From assembly GCA_024291935.2 (NCBI GenBank), contig CM044320.1:47868001-47932000 (forward strand): a stretch of 64,000 nt of DNA, written 5' to 3'. This DNA comes from Okapia johnstoni (Eukaryota; Chordata; Mammalia; Artiodactyla; Giraffidae). Every line of letters starts with the position of its first letter. Positions within the stretch are counted from its first letter, which is position 1. Position numbers and translations under genes: made by a program. Below, piece after piece: positions 49,301 to 62,551 of this stretch. The notes under the pieces are model-generated. The model worked only from the letters and a program-made list of their open reading frames with translations. It ran no database searches and was not told where the DNA came from.

Positions 49301-52300
49301 TACATCAAATGATCCACTTCTTCATCAATAAAATTCCATTTAACTTTACTAAATAACGGAAAGATAATATTATGACCTAGGTAATAGCATGATATTTTTA
49401 TGACTCCTTATTATAATTACTATACCTTCATTAACTCTTTAGAAACAGCACAAACTTTGAAGTTGTTGTTGTTCAGTCACCAAGTCCTATCTGACTCTTT
49501 GCAACCCCATGGACTGCAGCCAGGCTTCCCTGTCCCTCACCATCTCCAGGAGTTTGCCCAAGTTCACGTCTATTGAACCGGTAATGCCATCCAACCATCT
49601 CACCCCTCTCTATCGCCCTCTTCTCCTTCTGCCTTCAATCTTTCCCAGCATCAGGGTCTTTTCCAATGAGTCGGCTCTTGGCATCAGGTGGCCAAAGTAT
49701 TGGAGCTTCAGCATCAGTCCTTACAGTGAGTATTCAGGGTTGATTTCCTTTAAAATTGACTGGTTTGATTTCCTTGCTGTCCAAAGGACTCTCAAGTCTT
49801 TTCCAGCACCACAGTTCGAAAGCATCAATTCTTCAGCACTCTGCCTTCTTTATGGTCCAGTTCTCACATCCGTACATGACTACTAGAAGTCTTACATCTA
49901 ATTACAATCCTTACTCTGATACTTACTAGGTATATGGACTGGAAAATAATGCCTTCTAGACTTCAGCAAGGATTAATTGGAATGAGGTATATAAAATGTC
50001 TAGTGTAACACTTAGAAGGTATGCAATAAATCCCACCCTCATTCTTTCAGTCAAAATGAGTTCAAATTTTAGTTCAAACTAATACAAACATCCCATTTTC
50101 ATTCTAATGGAAAATACTGTTCAGTCACCTTCTTAAAGAGACTTGTACTGATCATTCTCTTTAAAACCAAAACACACACAAAGGAATATACTCTTCTTAT
50201 ACCCCTTCCCAGCTTTATTTCCCTCCATAGTACTGACAACCATCTAATACATTGATACAATATAATTATCTTGTTTTTGTTCTGCCTCTCCCAACTAAAA
50301 GGTAAGCTCCACGAACAAAACCTTAGTTTGCCAACCGATGGCGTGCTCTGGTCCTCTTACGGTTCTCTTCATCCCACAGGGTGAGGAGTAAGTCCACAGG
50401 AGACTATGACCTCTCTTTTTAGATCCTGTTCCAACTATCTAAGGACCCCAGAATTCCTTACTCAAACTGCCAAGGTGCTGGGCCAGTCCTGGCCTCTTCC
50501 TCTCAGAAGGGCTGACTGCTTCTGACAAGGGTGTTGGGGTATGGAATGTGTATGTTTCTGGGTGGAAGGTCTCTAAGAGCAGGGAACAGAACCAGGATTA
50601 AAGGAATTGTAGGGGCAGACCAGAGGTCTCCATTTATATTCTTGCACCCCAGTCCCATAAATACTGGGGGAAGACTTGTCCATCAGAGCAGGGGGGGTTG
50701 TCTGTTTTGTTTGCTGATATATTTCTAATGCTTAGGACAGAGCCTGGTACTCAGCAGGCATTTAATACATGTTTGTTGAGTGAATTAAGTAAGATTATAA
50801 CGGACTCTAACAGGTGTGAGAAGGTAGGAGGTAACAGAAACCAAGAGGAAGCAAAAGCTTGGAGGCAGAAAAAAAGATGTACAGAGAGTAAAGAAACCAC
50901 AGGGTACAGAAATGAGAGTAGACTGGTAAAGAACAGCTAAATTACCCAAGGACAAAAGCTCTGAAATAGAAAAACAAGTACAGAGTAAACTCTACTCTGT
51001 TCAGTATAGTAAGAAAATCATTTGGTACAGAAACAAGAGAGAGATATACATGCACAGAAAAGCTATACCACATTCAAGTGGAGAGAACCATGCAGCTACA
51101 GTCCTTAAGCCCCATTGCATCCCCGATTCCTTTCAAGTTCTTAAATATTCTGCCTTTCTTAGGTTCTCATGTACATATCCTTACAATAAGCCCTACAAAA
51201 AATAACTGTTCCTTAAAACCACAAAAGCCACACCTTCCTTAATCTTGCCCCACGTTATTTATTCACTCCTTTTGTACACTACCGAATGCACAGCCTCTTT
51301 ATACCAGTAAGAAATCTAATACTTTCATCGGGTTGCTTGCTCAGCCTGAAATGCTCTCTTCCATCCTCTCTTCCTATTTAAATCCTATTTATTCTAATCT
51401 CTCATGGTCAGAGCACCATTTCTTAGTCTTATAAAGGGTTTCTAGTTATTGCATTTGCATGTATCTTTAATCTACTAGAACTGCAACTATTTAATATGCT
51501 GTAGCTAATTAATTAAAATTAAACAGAATTAAAAATGGAGTTCCTCAGTAGCAGTCAGTAGCACATTTCAAGTGCTCACAAGACACATGGCTAACACCTA
51601 CAATATTGGACAGCAAAAACTACAGAACATTCCCACAGAGAGTTCTGTTGAACACTCCTCTGTAACGAAGCTTTACAATCTATTTTCTGTGGCACATACA
51701 TGAAGGGCAGATGGATTTTCAAAAGACTCAGGGACATTTTTTAGTTTTCTGGGTCCATAATATTGAAACCAAGACATAGCTTTACATTATTAAAGGAAAT
51801 CATGCATCTGTTCCTCACATCTTTAACTACTACCTGATGTGAAAGGGACAATTACACTTCAGGAAACATTACAATCGTTATATCTTCAAATACTATTTCA
51901 ATCCTATTTTCTCCTCTCATTCTAGGGATCCAATTAGGCATATGTTAGGCATATTCTGTGTTCTGATCTTCTCTTTTGTTTTTGCATTCCTTATTCTCTC
52001 CTTGCTTTAGTTTGGATATTACTCTAATGATCTATCTGCATGTCCACTTGTTCTACCTAATGCTATGTCTGGTTTACTATTAAATTTACCTAATTATTAA
52101 TTTTAGATAATGTTTTTACAGTTCTGGAAATTCTATTTGGTTTTGACTTAAAATGTTTGGTTCTCAGGAGTTTCAGGTGGTCTAGGAATTAGGATTTGGC
52201 ACTTTAACTGCCATGGTCTGAATTCAAACCCTGGTCATGGAACTGAGATCCCACAAGCCGCATGGCATGGTCAAAAAAAAAATGATTCTCTGTTGGAATT

Positions 52301-55300
52301 TCCCAATTTTACATCCAACTTGCCCATCTATTCCTTTAATTACCTTTAAGTGTTGAAGGACTCTGTCTTTCAAAGGTTTTTACATTGTGTTCTTTGGTCT
52401 CCCAACCCACTTCATTGCCAAATGTGGCAAATATCTTGAGAAAGCAACAACCATGTGTTTGAGGCAGGTCCCACTCCTCAAGTGGAGCCTTGTCTTCTGA
52501 GCAACTGCAAGACCACAGGTGATTTTAGTCTACTGGACTGAGACTCCTTAACTTCCCACTCAGCTCTAAAATTCAGCATAGGTATCCTAGGTAAAAATAA
52601 GTGTGCATCCAGCGCCCCAGTGTTTCCAAATTGTTGCCAGCCCCTCAAGACACCAAAATATTTATTAGTTCCTCTTTGCTTCAGTGAAGTTCCTTCATAT
52701 GGGCCAAGAGCAATCCCTGGCTCATATCCAAAATTGGAAAAATAATCCCAGAGAAGAAAACTCTGATAATAGACTGTTCACCTCAGAAGAACTTTACTCT
52801 CTCCAGACTTTTTGTTTATTTAAACTGCTTTGCTTACACAGCTTTCCTATGTCTTTTAAATATATTTTCCCCAACTTGCCTGCCTTTTATTTTGTTACTG
52901 TAGCAGAAATGGTATTTTTGCGATGATCTACTACATCCTAGTTAGAAACAGAAGCCTCCAAGTCTGTGAGTGATTTCTTGATTCTGTTCCCTCCTTGAGG
53001 GCATTTTACTTTCTCTTCAATAACATTTTGAAGCCTGCATATTTTCTGTTATCCCCCATTTTTCTGTAGCCTGAAGAATGATGGAGGTAGAAGTGATGCT
53101 CAATAGAGGAGACAGATCATCTGAAAAAATGTCTGGGTTGGTTCTGCACTTTCTTCTAACAATTTATTATGTATCATATGTACTAGAAAAAGTCCCTCTA
53201 CTTAGAGTGTATTTCATTCAAATGGAAGGCAATCATTTGGATAATTTCCACAATTCAGTATGCAGCACTAGAGCCTCCAAAGAGTCAATGTGTGAACTCC
53301 AGAGTTCATTTTCCACATTACTATGCAGTTGCCACTTCTACTATTTCTCTGAAAAGGAAAAAAATAAAAATAAAAAACACCACACACTTAGCTGGCTTCT
53401 CAGTTTTGGAAATATTTCAGTGATAATTCTCAGGACTTTGTCAACTCACTAGATACTATATGGACACTGGAGCTAGATTAAGCTGCTAAATCATGTTGTG
53501 CCTTTTTCCTCTGAAATCAGTTTCCTTGCTTAGCCATCATTTTTGAAGTTTATAGTATCCAATTACATTATTTTCTGTTGTTTGCTTTTTGTGAATATTT
53601 TTACTAGGTTTTGCTACTCTGTACTCAGTTTAAGTATCGGGGAGGGAAATTCTATGATTTGACCTCAATCCACCATTTTAATTTGGATATACTCAGTTTT
53701 CAAGTATCCTAAAGGTTAAACATGGATGTCTAATTTTCCAATGCCATGAGCATTCTATTGCCTGGCTGTTTATAAAGGTACTAGAGTTAGAGCCAGCCTA
53801 TTTTTTCACACTACCTATCCTAATTTTCACTGTCCCAACTATGCCAAGCTTTAAAGATCCAGCGTTTTTCTGATCTGCTGACTTAAGCTATTTAGTTAAT
53901 GCTCATGATTATTTTGACATACATATAATATGGAGGAAAATACTAGACTCAGAATAAGGAAAAGAGATATATAGACAACTTTTCAGTTGCATCTGATAAG
54001 CAAAATACTGCTAAATCAAGCTGGAAGGAACAAAACTAATTAATTTACAAGAATCTAAGAAGGTAAATATCTCTCTAAAAAATTGTAATAAAAAAGTATG
54101 AAGGTACTTGTATAAACCACTTGGAAACTGGCAGTAAGAATGGGGAGAAAGCATTCTCTAAAGGTTCCTACCAAAACCATGAAGGTTCAGGAAGAACCTT
54201 CTAATTTCCTTCAGGGGGAATTTATTTGACCATCATAGACAATTTTCCAAATAAGGTACAGTATGAAATAAAACTTGAGCACTTAAAATGAGTTAATGAA
54301 CACTTTCCAAAGTGGTTTCATAGGATTTTGTGATCAGGAGTGTCTACTTCTACTTATAAACGAGGAAATGAAAATCCAAGACAAGTTAATTTGCCCCAAA
54401 TAGTAATAACATGGATATTTCACAATCAAGTATGATCTACATCAAAAGTGTTAAGTTCTCTAATATTATCTTCTGTTGTCTTTCCAAGACAGTATTTCAA
54501 GTATAGATCATATATTCTTTCAATGATTAAAAAAAGCGAACTAAATACCAAAAGAGAAAAAGTAAAAGGATAATAAGGTAATAAAAGTTGTTAAACTACT
54601 TTTACATAGTTACTCAGTAGTAAATATTAGCAGCATTTTTTTGTTATTCCAGCAAGTATTCAACCTGGCCATGGTTCAGCTGTATACCTGGCTAAACCAA
54701 TTATTTTCACATTTTGCTTTCAAAAAGAGTACTGTACTATAAAATATACCCATAAACATCAATTCCTTCCTTTCTCTACTGTCATTTAGTTTCAGAGCTA
54801 TGTAGACTAAGCTCGCTCCACTATTAAGTAACAAAAGCAATGTAATTACAGTCTCATTAGTATTTATCCATAGCTTCACACAATTGTATAAAATATGTCC
54901 TGGTAGTTATGGTATCTCGGATAAGGTGCCTTCTCAAGGATTTTGATTTCCTCATCTATAAATAAGACTGGATCAGATAAGCTGTTTTCTACTTTCCACA
55001 CTTTACAAATCGGTTAATAAATTTTATAGCAGTTAGTTGACTCATTAATTTCTAAAAAGACCTTCTCTTTCTTCAGATAGATCGTCTCATTTTGATTTAC
55101 TTAGTTTAACAAAACATCCCAATGATCTTTAAATGAAAATATTAAAGTTTGTCATTATCCATAGAAGGGGAAAATTAAAGAAATTGTTACATTTCTGTTT
55201 CTAATCAAGTCCAAAGGATAGATTGTTTTTCAAAAATCTTATGCCTTGGCTATAAGTACTTGGGTTAACAAAGCATTGGAAAGTTTTTCCAAAGAAAAAT

Positions 55301-58300
55301 TATGCAAAACTCAATGATGTATTCCATAGATGTTAATTACTAACAATAGAAAGATAGAAAGATCAGGCTTATTAATCTAAATATACTAAATGGATTTGCA
55401 GTATGTAGATGAAACAGATAACTAAAAGTTTTACTAACTGGGACTAACTTGCCAAATGTGAATATAAAGAACAAATCAGAGTTCTCAAGTTTTATTAAGA
55501 GATGAATAATTGTTTGATAATTTAAGGATAATTGTAAATTTTACATGAAAATTTTGTTAAATGAATGAATTCCCAGCCATAGAACAGTGTCTGGCATATA
55601 GCAGATACTCAATAAACATATATGTTAAATGAATAAATGAGTTAAAAATGAGCTTCTCTTTGAGAAAAAAATTAAGAAAAATTTAAATGCCTAAAAACAT
55701 GTTATTAACTACAGATAGGCACAATGTTTCATATGTGGACAGGAATGCTAAATGAAAATATAAAGAATAGCTTTAGTGAATGAACAATGTGAAATGTTCT
55801 CCTTGTCTCAGTCTACAATCTACATTCTGCCATTATGTCTTCAGACAGGAACAAAACTGAAACTACACAGACTCACAAGACCCAGTTTAAGATATCAGAA
55901 ATGTAAATGAGAAAACCATGTTCTCTTTATTTTCCCCTTCATTCACTGAACAGATATTTATTGAGCACTTACCATAGCAGGTGCTTATTTCTTTCCTTCT
56001 TTTAGGTTCAGGGTATTGAATATGTCAGAGACAGATTAGCCAAGATTGTATTAAAAGGAAAGCTTCTGTATATCAACTATCATAATTTATTTTCCATTTA
56101 ATCCCTATAGTTACATGTATATTTATAATATCCAGCTCAGCTTTATATGCTTATTTCTTCTAAAAGCAAAACAATTTTTTATCATTTTCATGATAGTACA
56201 TTAAATTGTACCTTGATTTTTTTCTCTTCCATTGACTTCTGGATGCGTTCTCTTAAGGGTTTCATCGATGAATTATCCACTTGTGTGGGAGATCTACATC
56301 CAAAAAAAGTAAAAATTTACAAACCAAAGTAGCTTTTAAATTTGTTTTCACCTCTCCTCTACCTGAAAACAGTTAGAGAATAGAAGTTTATTCTGAACCT
56401 AGTGGTTTACAATACTATATAAAAGTGTTCATATTCCTATTCTGAGAGTTCTAAATACTAATAATTTGCTTAATTAATTAGTTCAGTAACTAAACACTCG
56501 AGCTTCTACTATATGTAAGGCACTATAAGATGTTGTGAAGAAGAGAAAGTTCACTCATTCACTGACTCTGAATTCAAGAATCTTGATCTAAGTAAGGGAA
56601 ATAAGATATACACATAACTAAAATTCAGAGTAAAAAAAGACAGATGCCATAGCAGGGAAATTCAAAAGAGAAAAACATAGTTTAGAAATAGGAGGGTCAG
56701 GGAAGACACAATAGAGAAGTAGACACTGGCACTTTGGAGCCAGACAAACCTGGATTCCTCAATAAATTCATTTTTAGCTTAATAGAGCCAGAGTCATAAC
56801 CCCTTAGAGTCAAAAGACCATTATATAAGAATAAAGGATAGTCCATTATAAGAAAGACTAGTTTATAACACTACATTGACTTACATTCATATACATTGTT
56901 CTTAATTTTAACATTTCAATGCAGACCATTATTTCCTAGTGGCTCAGATGGTAAAGAATCTGCCTGCAATGCAGGAGACCTAGCTTTGATCCCTGGGTCG
57001 GGAAGATTCTCTGGAGAAGGGAATGGCAACCCATTTCAGTATTCTGGCCTGGAGAATTCCATGGACAGAGGAGCCTGGTGGGCTACAGTCCATGGGGTCG
57101 TAAAGAGTCAGACGCAGCTGAGCAACTAACACACACACACACACACACACACATTGTGGACTGGTACTTGTCTGCACAATGACAAGTGAAAATGCTAAAG
57201 TAACTATAAACATGTGTTTGGCCACATGATTGAGTAAAGAAAAGTATCTCTTTAAAAACGGATGTGGAGATTAATTTTGTTTAGAAAATCCTACAAACAC
57301 AAAATAACTTTTTCTTAGAATATTACATAATTCAATCTAAGAGAAAACTTAAACCATTAATATTTCTACCTAAAAGCAAGCTTTGTTAAACAGAAGTAAA
57401 TTAACAGGAGGGAAAAAAACAATAAGGTTCATTTTCTTTATACTGTTCTCTGGGATTCCAACATGGAGTATAAGTAAATCACTGATAAAATAAACTTTCA
57501 TTGTAAAGGAATTAGAAGACAACATTGAATGATAGAAAATCATGAAGTTAGTCTTTCAAGAGAAAAGACAGTGAAGCACAGGAGAAAGAGCATAAAGCAA
57601 TCATGGATGGATCTGAACAATTTTAGATGAAAGTCAGATTTCTAAAAGGTAGTTCAAGCAGAAAATAGAAAAGATCAAACAGGTTAATTTTGTAAAAATC
57701 CTTCACAATGTACTAAATACAATTTTAAGCGGTTGTTCTAAAATTTTAAATGTTTCTATAAATGAATGTTCATTAATTAAAATATCACCAACTTACTCAG
57801 TGTTTTGACTAAATTGTTAGAACTGAAGAGTATCATAATGTCTTGTACAGAATACCAAAGGTAATTTTGTATTTTCTTCCTAATGTGAGGAAGAACAAGT
57901 AAAAGTCAATTCCAGTGCAAGTCTGGAGTATAGCAACTGTCCTATTCTCAGGCAAAATAGCACAATCCTTGAAGCAGAGACCTCAGGTTCTGGAGAAGGA
58001 CACCTCTGCCACTTGCTAACTTGGACAAATTGCTTACTATCTTTCTCAAGTCTAATTCTTTACTTATAAAGTGGGGATACTACTAAAAGAGACTCTTGCG
58101 AAGGTTGATACAAGTGAAAGCATTCAGCAACGTTTTTGACACAAATATCTAAGCAAACAAATATTTCCAAAACAAAAAACAAAAACGAAAAAACAAAAGT
58201 TACTGGTCATAATCTCACAAAATACTATTTTATATATGACTTCCTCACATTCAAATTTTCAGTCTCCTTTTAACTAACTTTTGTTTTTTCTCTTCATACT

Positions 58301-61300
58301 TTTTCTGTAGTTCCCAAGTTTCCTACCATAGCATAAACTTCTTTTATAACCAATGAGGTGCTTTTTCAAAATTTCCTTTACAGACCTAACATTCACATAC
58401 ATATAACTTCCACATTACTTACCTAAAAAGTGTAAGAACAGAAGTTCCATTAGGATGAATTGTGTTTTCATCGTCATACAAAAGCTCTGCTTTGTTTTTG
58501 GTAGGAGCACTGGCTGCTTCTTCATCCAAAAGAACTAGTAAAGCTTTCACAGTATCTCTGCCACAGTATGCAGTGCCATGGTTTATGGCATGAGATTTTG
58601 GCTAGAACAAGAAATAATTTCAAGTGAATGTAATAATCACGCCAGCTGGGTCAATCTACCATTCTTTCCCATTTCATGTGCTATTGTTATCCCTCCTCTT
58701 CTATTAAGCTATAAAAAATCAGCCATGAGAAGTGGCTTTAAGGCTTGTGAATATTTCTCCCTTGAGCCATATTAAAATCTACCTTATGAGCTTCCAAAAG
58801 CACCAAAAAATATAGAAAATATCATCAAATGAAGACATTAGATTTGGGACAAAATAACACTAGACTTTAAGTCAAAAAGTTTAACCACAATTTATGTGAC
58901 TGAGCAAGGTAATATTCAAAATCCTTCAAGCTATGCTTCACAATATGTGAACCAAGAACTTTCAGATGCACAAGCTGGATTTAGAAAAGGCAGAGTAACC
59001 AGAGATCAAATTGCCAACATCTGCTGGATCATAGAAAAAGCAAAAGAATTCCAGAAAAACATCTACTTCTGCTTCACTGACTACGCTAAAGCCTTTGACT
59101 GTGTGGATCACAACAAACAGTGGAAAATTCTTATGATGGGAATACCAGACCACTTTACCTGCCTCCTGAGAAACCTTATGCAGGTCAAGAACAGGACAGT
59201 TAGAATGGGACATGGAACAACAGACTGGTTGAAAAAATTGGTAAAGGACTATGTCAAGGCTATATATATATTGTCATCCTGCTTATTTAACATATGCAGA
59301 GTACAAATTCGAAATGCTGCACTGGATGAATCAAAATCTGAACTCAAGATTGTCAGAAGTATCAATAACCTCAGATATGCAGATAACACCACCCTAATGA
59401 CATCAAGTGAAAAGGAACTAAAGAGCCTTTTGATAAAGGTGAACGAGGAGAGCAAAAAAGCTGGCTTAAAACTCAACATTCAAAAAACTAAGATCACAGT
59501 ATCCGGTCCCATCACTTCATAGCAAACAGATGGGGGAAAAAATGGAAATAGTGACAGATTTTATTTTCTTGGGCTTCAAAGAAAGTCACAGACGTTGACT
59601 GCAGCCATGAAATTAAAAGAAGCTTATTCTTTGGAAGAAAAGCTATGACGATCCTAGGCAGCACATTAAAAAGCAGAGACATCACTTTGCTGACAAAGGT
59701 CCATATAGTCAAAGCTATGGTTTTTCCAGTAGTCTTGTATGGATGTGAGAGCTGGACCAGAAAGAAGGCTGAGCACTGAAGAACTGACGTTTTCGAACTG
59801 TGGTCCTGAAGATTTTTGAGAGGCCCTTGGATAGCATGGAGATCAAAGAAGTCAATCCCAGAGGAAATCAACCCTGAATAGTCATTGGAAGGACTGATGC
59901 TGAAGCTGAAGCTCCAATACTTTGACCACCTGATGTGAACAAGTCAACTCATTGGAAAAGATCCTGTTGCTGGAAAAGATTGAGGGCAGGAGGAAAAGGG
60001 AGCTGCAAAGGATGAGATGGTTGGATGGCATCACTGACTCAATGGACATAAGTTTGAGCAAACTGTGGGAGATAGTAAAAGACAGGGAAGCCTGGGGGAG
60101 CTGCAATCCATGGGGTCGCAAAGAGTTGGACACGCCTGAGCGACTGAACAACAACAACAAATGTGACCTCAGCCGCATGACTTAATCTCTGTGTTTATTT
60201 TTTCTCTCTTATACCAGAAGTGGGATTCTGGTGATCTGAATACCAACCCCACAGATGGCTGTAAAGATCTACTCAAATGCAAAAATAAAAAGACTAGTTG
60301 ACCTTCATTCTTTCAGTAATCACCCATAAGTACATCCTAAGTCCCAAGAACTGTGTTTGAAAGGTAAAAGCCAATGCCTCAAGGGACCCATACTCTCTTT
60401 GACAAAATAAATAAGTAACCAATAAAGGCATTACAGAGTGCTAAGTGCTATTCTGAAGACCATGTAAACATTATGCAGTGGGAGCACACCAAAGGAAGCA
60501 CACCAATTTACCCTGGTATCAGGGATGATTTCACAGAGGAGACACACAGGGGTAAGAAAGAATATGGTATTTTCAGTGACCAGGTAGCAAAGAAGGGTAA
60601 CAGAGGGAGTCATGTCAGATTAGGCTGGGAAAGCTTTGTATATCAGACAAAGAAGTTACAAATCAGTCTGTTACAAAGTTAAAACCTCTTACTTTATTAA
60701 AAAAGGGAATAAAATGATACTTTTTACATTTTAGAAAAAAGGTAGCAATGATGGAAATGTATAAAATATATTCCAGGGTAAGACTGTTATTAAACATGGA
60801 GCATGCATGTGTGCTCAGTCGCTGAGTTTGTATCCGACTCTTTGTGACCCCAGGGACTGTAGCCTGCCAAGCTTCTCCGTCCATGGGATTTTCCAGGCAA
60901 GAATACTGGAGTGAGTTGCCATTTCCTTCTCCAGGAGATCTTCCCGACCCAGAGATCAAACCCACATCTCCTGCTTGGCAGGCAGTTTCTTTACCCCTGA
61001 GCAACCTGGGACATAGGACCACAAATTAAGAGACTGTAATAGTCCAGCTCAGAAATGAAGAAGGTAGTAGCAGTGAACTAAAACATTAGCAGTGGATAAA
61101 GAAAAAGTAGATTAAAAGGGGAGAGCTGGAAAAACTTAGTAACTATTCTTCTTCTGTAGAATAGGGAAGAATAGGGAAAACATATGATAATACTACACAT
61201 AGATACACATTAAGAACAAACTTTGATGGCATTTCTGGCTGGGTTCATACCAACTAACTAGTTGTGTGTGCTGTAAACCTCTGGGAAAGTTGCTCAGCCT

Positions 61301-62551
61301 CACTGTGCTTCAGTTAAATCATAGGTAAAATAGAGATAATGATAGTGCCTAACCAGAGGGTTGCTGGACATTGTGCTTACATAGCAAGAGTTGCCCTTTT
61401 GGGGTCATCTGTTATAGATGTACCATTTTCTTCAAGTTTCATCAACATGGTCTTGGCCTCCTTTCTCTACTTGGCTGACTCAGTCTACCAAGTGAACTGC
61501 AACATATAGCTACACAGGAATTTTAACAAACTGCCTATCAAAAACTGGTGCTTAATATACATTTATCATTGGTACCAAACAAGTCCCTACTGTTTAATAC
61601 TAATTTCATTGAGAATTAGAGAATTATATTTTTCAAAGATTTTCATTTTGGATGAAAACATGAAATTAAGAACCAAGTTGTCTACATCTTTATTTCTTGT
61701 GATAGGAAATGGCAGAGATTGATGCTCTTAAATATCTGCACTGTGATAATTTCTGACATAATAAAATCTGGTTGTCATTTGAGCCAAGTTAGCCATGGGA
61801 AGTGTTAACACACACAAAATACATGGGAAAACAACCCAGAATCTCTCCTGCCTTCAAATTAAACTAAAAGCATGCATTGTTACAGAAAACAGCTAAAAAT
61901 AGTGCACAAGGACTGGAGATAAACAAATGAATTACAAAAATTAAGTGAAAGTCTTCCTTCATACACAGGCTATCACAATTACACCTAAGGAAAAGAGGAT
62001 TTTGTTACCTGAACAGTTAAATTGCAACAAATGAATTACTGTAACACATACTCAAAAATTCTGTTTTAGAATTAAAAGCACGGTAGTCAATTTCTCCTAT
62101 AAAACTATATTTACAAAACCTTATAATGTTTGACTATCTATGAAAAAAAAAAAAACAAAAAACAAGAGGTAAATTTTCTGGAACATATAATTAAAAGATT
62201 ACCAAGTATAGGAAAAATTTCTAATATTAGCAGTAAACTGGCAACAGAAGTAAAAAAATAAAGAGATTTCTATAACATATAAATAAAAGATAGTAAATCA
62301 TTTCTACAGCCACTAGAAAAGATAATGTTTTGTATAGAAGGTTAATAAAAAATAAAAACCTCATTACCCGTGCAGGACTGATGTCAGTGGTACTAAGAGC
62401 TACATCTCCTTGTTGAGAATTGATAATATTTTTAATCCTCAAATCCAAATCTTGAGTAACTTCCTCTACTGCTTTATAAAAAGGATCCCTGCTGTTCTGG
62501 CCTTTAATCAGCTGCATCCTTATCACTGAGAGTATCCGACCCCCTGCAATG
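43026..62551 (-). CDS. PARPBP: PARP1-binding protein (PARI), last five coding exons
   Basis: PARPBP/PARI binds PCNA and RAD51 and restrains homologous recombination at replication forks; it also binds PARP1. Coding exons in transcript order: 62551-62368, 58601-58423, 56293-56212, 43974-43839, 43366-43026. All junctions are GT-AG and the phases join (SPAR/PKSH, LFR/SPTQ, EKKIK/TKQT, DLS-E/GVN). Together they give about 306 residues, the C-terminal half of a protein of roughly 580. Recognised stretches: [44 protein letters not shown] and the final [10 protein letters not shown], a canonical PCNA-interacting PIP box (QxxLxxFF). The N-terminal UvrD-like part lies beyond 64000. The largest intron here is 12.2 kb. 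Partial only because the window ends; no damage seen. Confidence 0.95.
43839..43974 (-). CDS. PARPBP: PARPBP coding exon (second last)
   Basis: 136 bp, between acceptor ...tatcag and donor gtaattg. Encodes [17 protein letters not shown] through HMENDLS and the first base of the next Glu codon. Confidence 0.94.
44565..45380 (+). mobile_element. Bov-tA SINE split by an L1 insertion
   Basis: The SINE starts tggtcttctctggtgactca and is cut at gtcagacagg (44750); it resumes at 45342-45380 with cttagtgactaaac. Inserted between is an L1 3' end (44751-45341: caatggaatattgctcagcc, A-rich tail). aagagtcagacagg flanks the L1 at 44737-44750 and 45342-45355. Confidence 0.9.
45381..46750. other. PARPBP intron sequence without recognised features
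   Basis: AT-rich intron; I see no exon, RNA gene or nameable repeat. Confidence 0.5.
46757..46979 (-). repeat. Bov-tA SINE, antisense, with internal duplication in the head
   Basis: gtgcttagtcgctcagaagt to gtctgagccaccagggaagc. The head region carries extra text caggcaaacccaagatctgtagg. Flanks agtaccacttat and agtatcactcat may be a diverged target duplication. Confidence 0.85.
47925..48070 (+). repeat. MIR SINE remnant
   Basis: gacctggcttcttatactgg, ctaactagatgatcttgggt, cctcacagagctgtcaagat. Confidence 0.6.
48960..49262 (-). repeat. CHR-1/CHRL type tRNA SINE, antisense
   Basis: tttattttgattgtgctggg, gggcttctcattgcagtggc, gttgtggcacgtggacttag, and the head end ttaccactgagctaccagg; about 300 bp, a longer cetartiodactyl SINE. 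Confidence 0.75.
49462..49890 (-). repeat. BovB 3' end, antisense
   Basis: ttgttgttcagtcaccaagt, catccaaccatctcaccc, gtggccaaagtattggagct, to acatccgtacatgactact. Diverged; in the 12.2 kb PARPBP intron. Confidence 0.85.
50715..50792 (+). repeat. L2/MIR 3' tail remnant
   Basis: atgcttaggacagagcctgg then tgtttgttgagtgaattaa. Confidence 0.55.
50793..52165. other. PARPBP intron sequence, no gene seen
   Basis: Intron text. 51900-52150 looks like a worn old LINE fragment continued after the CHR-2 SINE at 52166, family unknown. Confidence 0.4.
52166..52282 (+). repeat. CHR-2 type SINE, sense
   Basis: ggagtttcaggtggtctagg head, aaaccctggtcatggaactg, ggtcaaaaaaaaaatg tail; flanks ggttctc and gattctc suggest a worn target duplication. 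Confidence 0.7.
52283..55555. other. PARPBP intron sequence, no gene seen
   Basis: No exon or named repeat recognised. The frames at 52684-52926 and 53078-53452 (+) are on the opposite strand to PARPBP, lack domains and splice context, and are treated as chance. Confidence 0.5.
55560..55645 (+). repeat. L2/MIR 3' tail remnant
   Basis: agaacagtgtctggcatata then ctcaataaacatatatgtta. Confidence 0.6.
56212..56293 (-). CDS. PARPBP: PARPBP coding exon
   Basis: 82 bp between acceptor tttggatgtag and donor gtacaat. Encodes [17 protein letters not shown] and [10 protein letters not shown]; its first base completes the Arg codon begun in the previous exon. Confidence 0.93.
56929..57153 (+). repeat. 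Bov-tA SINE, sense, with (AC)n tail
   Basis: tttcctagtggctcagatgg to cagctgagcaacta, followed by about 12 AC units (57127-57153). Confidence 0.9.
57950..58140 (+). repeat. MIR SINE remnant
   Basis: cacctctgccacttgctaac, tggacaaattgcttactatc, cttataaagtggggatacta. Confidence 0.7.
58423..58601 (-). CDS. PARPBP: PARPBP coding exon
   Basis: 179 bp between acceptor tgttctag and donor gtaagtaa. Encodes [19 protein letters not shown], the Glu/Ala stretch [10 protein letters not shown], and NGTSVLTLF with two bases of the next Arg codon. Confidence 0.95.
58894..60167 (+). mobile_element. BovB 3' portion, sense, in a PARPBP intron
   Basis: Runs from aaggtaatattcaaaatcct through the reverse-transcriptase region (frame 58896-59522: [28 protein letters not shown], and the active site altered to YADNTT) to an AAC-repeat tail at 60144-60160. 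Several frameshifts and stops. atgtgac at 58894-58900 and 60161-60167 is a candidate 7 bp target-site duplication. Confidence 0.85.
60168..60800. other. PARPBP intron sequence, no gene seen
   Basis: Intron sequence without an exon or a repeat I can name. Confidence 0.5.
60808..61012 (-). repeat. Bov-tA SINE, antisense
   Basis: tgtgctcagtcgctgagttt to tacccctgagcaacctggga. Confidence 0.87.
61215..61385 (+). repeat. MIR SINE remnant
   Basis: gggaaagttgctcagcctca, cataggtaaaatagagataa, ccagagggttgctggaca. Confidence 0.65.
61386..62367. other. PARPBP intron sequence, no gene seen
   Basis: AT-rich intron; A run near 62143-62160. No named repeat recognised. Confidence 0.5.
62368..62551 (-). CDS. 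PARPBP: PARPBP coding exon (first in window)
   Basis: 184 bp between acceptor ctattttcag and donor gtaatgag. Encodes [38 protein letters not shown], and [12 protein letters not shown]. Earlier exons are outside the window; none is visible in 62552-64000. Confidence 0.95.

Noticed and set aside
53078..53452. 124-codon frame on + in the large PARPBP intron
   Set aside because: No domain, no splice partners, not conserved-looking; low-complexity Lys/Asn run from an A-rich stretch near its end.
62227..62526. 99-codon minus frame as a separate gene
   Set aside because: Its first part is a PARPBP exon; the hydrophobic remainder after the donor at 62367 is intron.
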